Below are positions 54,996 to 64,000 of a DNA stretch of 64,000 bases, piece by piece (the stretch's first letter is position 1; each line of letters begins with the position of its first letter). This DNA is from Odiellus spinosus (Eukaryota; Arthropoda; Arachnida; Opiliones; Phalangiidae): NCBI GenBank assembly GCA_963920705.1, contig OY987240.1:7094766-7158765 (forward strand), written 5' to 3'. The notes under the pieces were generated by a model, which worked only from the letters and a program-made list of their open reading frames with translations, had not been told where the DNA came from and searched no databases. A program made the position numbers and the translations under genes.

Positions 54996-55943
54996 ATATA
55001 ATGAACAAAATTTACTTTACCTTATAAATTTCCAAAAAGCTCTGATGCTGTTCTTGCACACGCGAACACCGCCACGTTTTAAGCTAACAGGATAACCGGC
55101 TATTCGCCTTAATACTCATAAAGTTCGTGTACTTAAATATAGTATAATATCAAATAATTGTATTAACGTCTTTAAGGTATCGAAAAAGAATGTATTCTCT
55201 CGTTTCTTAAAAATACATCAAATTCTTCTCATCCCCTCTTATTTCCTTTGGTTCCTCAAGCAACTTTAGAAAAATTATAGAGTCCGTAAACTAAAAACAA
55301 GACGGTCCGCAGGGGCCCGGAATAGTAATTTCACGCGGTAATATGACTTGAAACTCTTACACATGCTGCAAAATATAACTACAAACTAAAATTAAAGCAA
55401 AAAAAAAAAAAAAAAAAAGTTGGGAAACCAAAATATTACCTCCCCGATGCCGACGTTAACTTAATCTAACCTAACCCTACCTTAAATAAAAGATGAAAAG
55501 AAATGTAGTGTATTGAAAGAGTACAAGTAACAGGGTGCTTTTGATTCACACTTTTCAATTTCCCATCTACGTTACGGAGTAAAGTACTTTCCCTTAACCT
55601 CAAGGAATCAGAATCCAAAAGGTTGTCCTGCGTTACTCATAATTATGTGCAGCAGGTCGTAATCCTCTTTATTAGACATACCAAATGAATTGTTTATTTT
55701 CCAAGTAAATATAAAAAATACAAATTCTTGAAATATAAATTAACACATCAGTATAGGCTGTACTGTGTCATTATCTATGATAATCCACTGATTTGATAAG
55801 ACGAATGATTCAGTCTGGGATAGCAAAGTAGAGAAGAAATTACAACGACAAAGATACGGTAGCAAACTCCTCTTGGACAAAACTAAGAAATATTCTAGAC
55901 TGAATGTTCTATTTACAACCCATTGTCGGTAGATGATTGGCAA
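54996..55943. other. interval without recognised genes
   Basis: It contains a poly-A run at about 55399 and a short CTAACCTAACCC tract at 55464. This is the 3' flank of the minus-strand gene that ends at 55944. An AATAAA-like signal is not obvious. Confidence 0.45.
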
Positions 55944-56464
55944 TTACTTCCGGTACCGTTTTCGTCCGAAATTCTTGTTGTGACGTGCTAATAGAGGGCC
56001 ATTGTTGAATTTTTCATCATACGAGTGATCCCAGTCATTGGAAGAATCCAAGGATGGAGCTGGTCGAGAGGTTATTTTACAAACCCGCTGACAAGACGTC
56101 AGTTTCCATTCCTATGATAAAAAAATATCTTAATGACTAAAAATAGATTAATTTCCATACCGTTAGTATTTATACTTGAAAAGCTCCTTTAATGTTGAGA
56201 ATAACGTATTTGTATGAAGAACTGTCGAGCTTTTACTGACTGTAGGTATCTCATATTTCAAGTCTGAAAACACTCACTGCTTCGCATGTTTCAATTCTTC
56301 GTAGCCAGGCCGTCATTTTCTGGTGATAAATGAAAGCCGGGTCGTTGCTCTGTTTGATCATCTCACTTAAGTCATTGCAGCTCTCTTTCGTCTCGTCTCC
56401 TGGTCCGCTAACGAAGTTTACTATATGCGGCTGCTTTTCATTATGAAATTTATCGGAAATGTTT
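55944..56464 (-). CDS. two 3' exons of an uncharacterised cysteine-containing protein
   Basis: The upstream exon (about 56464-56278, possibly from 56497) ends at donor GTGAGT and reads DKFHNEKQPHIVNFVSGPGD, then CNDLSEMIKQSNDPAF, then AWLRRIETCEA. After a 166-bp intron (acceptor TATCATAG) the last exon (56111-55944) continues in phase 0 with EWKLTSCQRVCKI and ends GPLLARHNKNFGRKRYRK and a stop. Four Cys spaced C-x27-C-x7-C-x3-C, charged linkers and the end FGRKR suggest a secreted protein or peptide precursor. This is inference only. No upstream signal-peptide exon was found. The splice agreement and clean frames support a real gene. Confidence 0.6.
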
Positions 56465-56497
56465 CTTGGTTTTATAGTGGAGAAAATTGACGCCTAT

Positions 56498-57630
56498 TTT
56501 TGTTTTTTTCCAACATCAGATGTCCATTTTTTATTCTAATTGGTGTATTTTATTGTTTTTTAAACACCTACTCTACTTCTGTTCAAGGAGAGTTTTCACG
56601 ACTTTTATTTTTCTTAAGAGGTTTAACATTTTGTATCAATCCGCCTCAGCTTTAAACCTTATACACCAATTCCCCTTGAACTGGTTAAAATTGTACCGAA
56701 TTTAATATAAGTTATTATATTATATAGTATATTATCTCTTATCTAAATTAAGTCGTTTCAATCTTGGGTACCCGCGTAATCGCACCTTTATATAGATTCT
56801 TCAATCCACCCCAAGTTTGCATTAAGCCTAAACCTATACTGCCCGTTATACCTTTGCTTTTTTGACTAAATGATATATATAGAAAATAGTTTAGCGTGTG
56901 CTGCCAACTCAAGCTGGTATTAAACGGTCACATTTCTTTAAATTTTTGCAATTTCTTAAATATCTTTTAAACTATCTCGAATTTTAAATTTAATTTTCAA
57001 CTGAATTATTAATTAGATTAAGTTTAACCATATTGATAATTTTAATTATAATATAAATTAATATTGCGTTTTATTTCCGTTAACGATATCACACCATAAG
57101 CCTAATTTGCATTCATTCCAAAAAGGTAGTATATAAACCCTTCGAAAGCCTTTATTAATCGAGTGATGTGGCCATGAAGTTGGGAGGAAAACCCCCTCCC
57201 TTCAATGTCTTGTTGATCTCTAGGCGCTTGGTTCGCAAAGCTAATTTACCCATTGGTGGGGGCGATGTTTGGAGAGTGGAAGATTGATGAGGACCATATT
57301 AGTGAGGGACGCCTTGCTGAGATCGGAAACTGAAGGTTGGACCTTGGTGTAGGTATGGTCGGAGGTGATTATAACAGTGGGAGACGTCCCATTGCTTATA
57401 ATCGCCTTCAACTGTACAGCATCGAGGTTTGACCGTAAAGTGGATGGTGAAATGCGAAAATATGCAATTGGAGACGTCCTCTTGCATGTAATTGCACGAT
57501 ACCTGAAACTCAATGTGGCAGCCACGCTTAAAGGAGGTAATTCCCCGGAATTGAACGATAAGCTGGTATGATTACGTCTCTAGACTTTTTGCTCCACGAG
57601 CTAGGTCACGTGATATCCGGTTACACCGGA
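56498..57630. other. interval without confirmed genes
   Basis: AT-rich to 57120, then GC-richer. ORFs on both strands at 57241-57571 overlap and have no recognised domain. Confidence 0.45.
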
Positions 57631-57649
57631 AGTAGTGTACGCCGGAAGT

Positions 57650-57716
57650 GACACACAGACACACACACACCCATACACACATATATGCATATAATATGTA
57701 TATATAATATATATAC

Positions 57717-57747
<31 letters not shown>

Positions 57748-57770
57748 CATATATACGCATATATATTTCT
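57650..57770. repeat. microsatellite, (AC)n then (AT)n
   Basis: GACACACACACACCC-type repeats pass into ATATACATATAT repeats. Confidence 0.95.
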
Positions 57771-58068
57771 TAATAATAGATTCGATATAATCATATCAGA
57801 TTTATGCTTTTTAATTTGAATTCGTTATGCTTAGTGTCAAGAATAGATTTAATATATTCTTGTTATGGTTATTCAGTGACTAATAAACTATTGAATTTTG
57901 CCAAGGTATCCATTGGTGACACTCGTTTCTTGATTGGAGGCGCGCGAGTGGTTCCTTTTGGAAATTGGGGATTTTTTTTATTTTATACTAGCTGAAGGCC
58001 CGCCCTACATTTCAGTGTTGGTTGCTTGAGCACTCACCATTCAGTGTTGAGCCATTGAATGTTATGTC

Positions 58069-58713
58069 TTGGCAACTGGTTTAGTAGCTGATGATACGGT
58101 AAACTGTCACTTAGCTGAGGAAATCGGAAAAAAGGCTATTTCTAACATGATAGGACAAAACTTTTCCGAACTAAAATTGAAGAGAACTGATAGGGTTAAA
58201 TCTATGGCACTTATGTGCAACTCTGTCCATGTTCGAAATGAAAATATTCTTGTTAATCCCGAGCAGTTCTTTAACAGAATCGCGTGTGTAATTAATAACA
58301 AGCCTAATAGCCTTGCGGAATATATGAGCTATGAGCTATCTCCCAAGCCAGCTTCTTTGTTTGATGACATATCCATGCGCAAAACTAAAAAATCCATCCT
58401 AATAGAAATGTTGGAGAAGTTATCACCACCAAAAAGCTCTTTGACGCCACAACAAAGATTCGTTATAGACGGGGGTTATCTACTCCATAAAGTCGTTTGG
58501 CCACGACCAGCGACATACGGTGAAATATGCAAAACATATTTATCGTATGTTTTAAATCATTTCGGTGATAAAACTACAGTCGTATTCGATGGATACGATT
58601 CATCCTCAAGTACTAAAATGGTTGAACAAAACCGAAGAAGCTTTAAGAAGTCCTCCGTTGATGTAATTGTACATGAAAACGGGTTCGCACCCCGTCCGTC
58701 TGGTAATCTTTAA
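58069..58713 (+). pseudogene. uncharacterised PIN/asteroid-like ORF (repeat-associated family)
   Basis: The frame is open for 214 codons from TTG 58069, with no evident ATG. It reads ADDTVNCHLAEEIG, FNRIACVINNKPNSL, SLFDDISMRKTKKS, then VIDGGYLLHKVVWPRPATYG and TTVVFDGYDSSSSTKMVEQN. From memory, such proteins are multi-copy and unnamed in arthropod genomes, often beside transposons. The VIDGG and VVFDGYD acidic pairs suggest a PIN-like nuclease fold, which is inference. Both ends look truncated: upstream frames are closed, and the last residues differ from what precedes. Confidence 0.55.
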
Positions 58714-58724
58714 GGAATGTTTTG

Positions 58725-59095
58725 GATAGATAATCGCTCCAAATAGATAATCGCTCCAATTAGCCAATCCCCCCAACTAGTTTATCCTAAGCTCAGGCTA
58801 TTTTAATATTTTAGGTAAGGCTAGGTTAGATTAGTTAATTCCTCGAATTAGCCCATCCTTCCAACTAGTTAATCCCTCGGGCTACCCATTCCATCATGTA
58901 ATCTTTATGATAAGGTTAAATTATGTTAATTAATTCCTGGAAATTGCCCATCCCTCCAACTAGGTAATCCCTAGCTCAGGCTACCCCGTTCCACTTGTAA
59001 TATGTTAGGTAATATTTGGTTAGGTTAGTTAATCCCTTGAATTAGCCCATCCCTCTTTTACTACTTTAGGTAAGGTTAGGTTAGTTAATCTCTGT
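58725..59095. repeat. degenerate tandem repeat with TTAGCCCATCCCTCCAACTAG and TTAGGTTAG units
   Basis: About three units of 110-130 bp mix GAATTAGCCCATCCCTCCAA with GGTTAGGTTAGTTAATCCC. It is another partial TTAGG-like block. Confidence 0.65.
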
Positions 59096-61575
59096 CTTTC
59101 AAGATTTGTTCGTGGGTCTCAATTACGAATAGTATAAGGGTTTTTCTCTCCTCGCCGGAGCGTTTCCGCCCGGCGAGCGGCGTTCGAACTTTTTCCCGCG
59201 AATTTGGTTAAAAGACGCTGGTTTTGGGAAAAATGTTCGAAGAGCCACCAACACAGGGAAAAAACGAGAAAAGCTTACACAAAAAAAGTGTTTTGGGGGT
59301 TGGGATAAATTGTGTGAGGAGTTTAATCACGTGGGAAGAAGAGGAAAAAAGATTCGTTTCACGTATGGTTTCTCATAATTGGTCAATCAAAATAACACTC
59401 CTTTATTCATGGTAAGGCACATTGATAATAACACTTTCAAAAATCTATAACACTTTAAAATACTAGGGGGAAAATCGATAATACTTAATATACTCGAGGG
59501 ACGCTACAACCCGTTATCTCACGGAGTTGGTCGCACGGAAGGTGCTTATAAAAAATATATATATAGGAGACTTGCCCTTTGATTATTCGTAAGAGGGAGT
59601 CCAACGTTAAGTTTTTAAATATATATATACGAGGAATTTGGCACGGACAGTGCCTAAGATTTTTACTTTTCGATTTCTAGAGGGGTTTCCAAAATTACGA
59701 TATATCCATATCTATTTACTTTTAATATTAAATTTCACCTCCTATAAAAAGGGGTCTTAAAAATGGGGAGCAAAGATTATCCTAATCTCTCTCTTTATAT
59801 CTCGATAACGTTTTTCTGATTTCTATCTTTTTCTTAAAAAGTACGGGAGTTGAATTATACTACGGTCTTCTAGACTTTGATCTCAACAACAAGCCGACAT
59901 TTAGATTTGGGGCACGAATAATTCCCTGAGTGGTCAAACGATAAAACAAAATATAACAATAAAAAAAATACTCAACACTGCCTGTGTTTTTACGTAAAAG
60001 TTGGGTTCGGGGGCCGTCGTTTCTCTCGGATTAGCTGGATTTTGTTGCGTAACAGTAGAGCCGTATCCATTCCTGTACCAATCGGTTTCACTGGCTCTCT
60101 CCTTGAGGGGTTAGACGGGATTTCTCGGACAGCTTGCGGGGTGGCAACTTCGTTGAAATTAGTTACGGCACGGTCTCTCGGGTAGGTATTCACACATGCT
60201 CCGACGAGTGGTCGTCCGGTTTCTTGGGGTCTCGAGGGGGGATCTTGTTTGACTTCAGTAATTATCGTCCTTCGTCGTTGTGTTTTTAGTTTGCTGGATT
60301 TCTCCGTTTCGACGCCATATAGCGGGGGAGGCTCCTTTCCTTCGTGGATTGAATATCGTCAGCGGGGATCATCGGATTCTGGAGGGCGAATCGGAATTCT
60401 TTGTGGCCTCGGTGGCTCTTTTTCATTACTATTGAGATGAGTTTCGACTCATTTTATCTTCTAAGTTATAGCGGGGACTGATTTCTTCTAAGTTACTTCG
60501 CGAGTTTTCGACAGCGACTATGTCCCGAAGGATCGCGGATAAAAAAATGGCAGAGTCCGGACCCTTAGTTTAAGCGGGCTCCATCATCGGCCTCAGCGCA
60601 GCGCGCTGGGCTCCTAGGGGGTGATCAGTGGTTCCTTTCGAGATCTCCAAGTCGAAGTTTCGAACTGATTTTACTTTCGCCATCTTCTCTCCTTTATGCC
60701 TCGGTTGGGGGAAAGCGTAGCGCGTGGATCTTCGCCAGTTGCAGTTTCGCTTTTTCCCGGCGTGGCTTTGCGTACGTTAGTTTTTTGGGGGGATGGAAAA
60801 AAGGACGCTCTGGTTCTTGTTCGGGCCATCCGGGCACCTCTCTCGAAGCCCGCTACCGCGTGCCTCGTGACGTATCCCTTTCGTTTCTTGGTATTCTGCA
60901 GGGTCGGTCTGGATTTTCTATGGAAGATAGAGGGGGGGATCTTTAGGGCATCGTTTTCTCTTCATATTCGGCGCCAATGGGCCTACGCCTTGGTTAGTGG
61001 TAAATCTTCGGGTTGGGATGGCGAGTGAAACGCTGTCCGAGAGTTTTTTCCCAGGGTTTATGGAAAAGTTTTGGGGAATTTGAGGTGACCATGAACGTGA
61101 GGGTCGATGTCATCTCGTTAGTTCCTTGAGGGGGTTATGGCAGTGGGGGTTTATTGGTATCGTTTTGTAGAGATAGGGTCACATGAAGATTTACTTTGTT
61201 TAGAGGGGATCTTTAGCATTGGGCTTTCTTAGAGTTCGCTAAAATTTGGCCATCCGGTCCTTTGTTAAGAAGGAAATGGGGTTTTTATATTTTTCCCGTT
61301 TTAAAGTAAAAATAGTTTCTTTTAAAGGGCAGGTGACACATAATAAATACAAAAAATAGGCTTATTATACATATTAATTACAAAAATCGAAAAATTTTGG
61401 AGGGGCTAGGGGTGGAACTATGTGACGGGGTCACAATAGGTTGAAGCCTCAATTAAACGCTATAATATTTATTCATCATTAGTAAGAATTAAGGTTCAAT
61501 ATATACCTATAAAGCAAAATAGTGAAATGAGGAAAAGGTTTATATATTTCTTTTGAAAAAAGGGACAGAAATTTT
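59096..61575. other. GC-richer interval without recognised genes
   Basis: Base composition rises between about 60000 and 61050. ORFs at 59990-60193 (minus) and 60696-61028 (plus) have no domain that I recognise. It might be part of an LTR element, but I see no LTR, PBS or pol motif. Confidence 0.4.
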
Positions 61576-62077
61576 ACAAAAAAGAGGTTGCTTCGCACCC
61601 TTAAAAAGGGCTCTTTATCTAACTCGAATCAAACCCGTGAAGGAGCACAAATTAATTGTTAGAGAAAGAGCAATTTCATATCTTTAAAATTATAGTTAGT
61701 ATATTTAGTCTACTACTTCAAAGATTTTAATATTATTACATATTTTCCAAAAAACAGATAAAGACGACCTAGGTAACCTTCCTCACTCATTGATGTTAAT
61801 TTTAAATTCTATCAGTATCACTAATAAAATTAGCTAAAGATGGAGTTCCTTTAATGTATATATATATTTATCATTAGTCCTACGTCGTCTTTATCCGTTT
61901 TTTGGAAAATATATAATAATATTAAAATCTTTGAAGTAGTAGACTAAATCTACTAACTATAATTTTAAAGATATGTAATTTCTCTTTCTCTAACAATTAA
62001 TTTGTGTCCCTTCACGGGTTTGATTCGAGTTAGATTAAGAGCCCTTTGTAAGGGTGCGAAGCAACCTCTTTTTTGTA
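61576..62077. mobile_element. foldback-type MITE, about 200-bp arms
   Basis: Arms 61576-61775 and 61875-62077 are reverse complements (ACAAAAAAGAGGTTGCTTCG, AACTCGAATCAAACCCGTGA, GATAAAGACGAC). The spacer is about 100 bp. A partial copy of the outer end is at 63752-63825. Confidence 0.88.
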
Positions 62078-62369
62078 TAATATAAGAAATAGACAAGCAG
62101 TTTATAGTATATTATTCTTATTGAATCTTTATAGAGCATAATCTGTAGTGATCTTAAAGGCAAGAAATAGTTAACCATAATAGTTGACTCTTTTTTCACG
62201 GTTTCGCCATGCTTTAATTTCGGTGATGTGTAAGGGTTTCGGGTTCAGTGGGAGGCTAAATTGCCAGAACAAAATCACAGAGGTGTTAGTCGCGTTTACG
62301 GAAGGTATAATTTAATCGCTGAAGCCCGCTATATATACGGACGGTTTCATGTTCTTTTCAAATGCGGTC

Positions 62370-62960
62370 ATCTTGTTTCTCACATCTTTTCATCGGCCGC
62401 CATCTTGTTGTTCACATCTTTTCATCACCGGCCATCTTGTTTCTCTTATGTTTTCATAGACAGATATCTTGTTTCTCTTATGTTTTCATAGACAGATATC
62501 TTGTTTCTCTTATGTTTTCATAGACAGATATCTTGTTTCTCAGATCTTTTCATCGGCGGCCATCTTTTTTTCTCACTTTTCATCGGCGGCCATCTCTTGT
62601 CTCACATCTTTTCATCAGCCCTGTCTTTTTGCTTATCAGCTTTTCATCGGCAGCCATCTTGTTGTTCACTTCTTTTCATCGCCGGTCATCTTGTTTCTCT
62701 TATTTTTTCATAGACGACCATCTTGTTTCTCACATCGTTCCAACGGCTGCGATTTTGCTCTCTCATCTTGACAGCCATCTTGATTTTCAGCTTTTAATTC
62801 ACGCTCTTCTTGTTTCTCACATCTGTTCAACCGCGGCTATCTGGTTTGTCGTATTTCCGATGGCACCTATGGCTTTTAACGGCGGTCATCCTATTTTTCA
62901 TCTTTTCAACGCGGGAAATATAATTTCTCCCTTACAAGCTTTTCATACGCGGCCATCCTA
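62370..62960. repeat. tandem array, about 32-bp unit (GGCCATCTTGTTTCTCACATC)
   Basis: Units read TTTTCATCGGCGGCCATCTT plus GTTTCTCACATC. Three identical TTTTCATAGACAGATATCTT units lie at about 62450-62535, and the array decays to the right. It has no unique spacers, so it is not a CRISPR array. All ORFs here are repeat artefacts. Confidence 0.9.
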
Positions 62961-64000
62961 ATTTTGATATTTTCGAGGTAGCAAAATTTCTTTTATCTTA
63001 TCAACGGTGGCCATCTTACAGCGGCGGCGCATGCGGAAGATAGTTGCTACTTTCTATATAAAAATTATTTATAATTATTGGCGATTAAATTGTCTCGAAT
63101 TGTGAAGCTGGAACATATTTTTACCGACCTTCTATATCTCCCAAGGAGGAGACCGTCACACCCATCGTATAGGCACCCAGGTTATAGAGTGATGGGCGGG
63201 GAAAAAAGAAAAAATCTAATAGTCGATAAAGCTCAAACGATCCTGTTAGTTAACGAGAACCTTTAACAGGAAATGAACCACAGCTCAACTTTAACTAATT
63301 CTAACTTTGATTAAAAAGGGTTGAGGATCCCATATAATTTTTTTCAAACAGTAAAATATTTTCTCTAAAACAATTTATAATTATGGAAACGTTAAGGGCT
63401 CGTATAGACGAGCAATAAAATAAAATAGCGCCCCATCACCGCGACGAGCGTAATGGAACAAAGTGACGAAGGAACCGACCGGCGCTTATTATGTAGATTC
63501 CATTTTCACGATAATTCTTCCTTTAATGTATTGTATTATATTTTTGAAATTATTATAACTAATGAGACTTTAACTTTATGGTTTAAAAGTTAAAGTTTTC
63601 TTAAAGCCTTTAGAGCTCACAAGCTCCATTTCAACCCAGCTAACACAATGCTATAGCTTTAAAGGCTTTCAAAGATTTTTTCAGTTTAAACCCTGAAGTA
63701 TAATATAAATATTTAAATCACCATGAATTAAAATTTGAATATAAATTAATTATACAAAAAAGAGATTGCTTCACACCCATAAAAAAGGCCCTTTATCTAA
63801 CTCGAATCAAACCGATGAAGGTACATGTTATATCTTTATTAAAAAACTAATTGACCTACTAGACTATGTATATATAAACAAACACTGTTTAATGAAGGGC
63901 AGACGGAACTAGAAAGAGATCGGGAGTAGTCGCGTGGTCGGCCTGAAAATGTATATATATATATATTTTAACCTGTAATTAAGTCACGAACAATAAATGT
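62961..64000. other. interval with one MITE relic
   Basis: 63752-63825 matches the outer arm of the foldback at 61576. An ATATAT run is at 63952-63966. No gene supported. Confidence 0.5.

Noticed and set aside
61615-61650. Possible tRNA B-box in AACTCGAATCAAACC
   Set aside because: It is part of a foldback arm present in inverted and partial copies. No A box or cloverleaf could be built.
62370-62960. Regular 32-bp repeats resembling a CRISPR array
   Set aside because: The units are contiguous without unique spacers, degenerate, and in a eukaryotic context. It is a satellite.

Overview
This 64 kb window is AT-rich eukaryotic DNA, most likely from an arthropod and probably an insect. The reasons are: split genes with GTAAGT-type introns, two exons of a nose-resistant-to-fluoxetine (NRF)-domain gene, interstitial TTAGG/TTGGG-like repeats (TTAGG is the usual arthropod telomere unit), and the mix of transposons (gypsy, copia, Helitron, PIF/Harbinger, hAT, many MITEs and foldback elements). 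I cannot name the species. Most of the window is layered, decayed mobile DNA. Most coding regions carry stops or frameshifts.

Layout. 0-5.9 kb: hAT-type transposase remnant, degenerate tandem repeats, a foldback element with minisatellite arms and a TTAGG-like core, and the 3' end of a copia polyprotein (minus). 5.9-15 kb: a gypsy element (5' LTR with a nested MITE, PBS-like site, gag with two zinc knuckles, protease, RT, RNase H, integrase). Its RT is split by about 2 kb that carries a multi-exon SAMD3-like host-type gene. 16.8-18.8 kb: an inverted, 3'-truncated copy of the same LTR with polypurine tract, from a second gypsy copy in the opposite orientation. 18.8-26 kb: a Helitron-like element with a truncated THAP domain, a repeat-rich basic ORF, a Helitron N-terminal domain, an HUH Rep, a PIF1 helicase and, fused after the helicase, a ubiquitin-specific-protease (C19-like) domain. 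27.3-33.5 kb: two diverged copies of a small three-exon coiled-coil gene of unknown function, separated by TTAA-type MITEs and another foldback. 34-38 kb: foldback elements built from units with a GGACAGATAT motif. 40-41.3 kb: NRF-like gene (minus). 41.6-48 kb: satellites and long inverted-repeat elements. 48.4-54.6 kb: a PIF/Harbinger element with inverted repeats of about 530 bp, a transposase (plus) and a MADF-type accessory gene (minus), which has received three further insertions. 55.9-56.5 kb: two terminal exons of an unknown cysteine-containing protein (minus). 57-64 kb: one uncharacterised ORF, satellites and a foldback pair.

The only regions that read as possible host genes are the NRF-like gene, the 55.9-56.5 kb gene, and the 28-33 kb gene pair. 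Within the Helitron, THAP, HUH nuclease, helicase and the cysteine protease would act as one mobile system. Within the Harbinger element, transposase and MADF protein form the usual pair. The most unusual items are the USP domain on the Helitron and the recurring foldback design of tandem approximately 15-bp arms around a TTAGG-like core.
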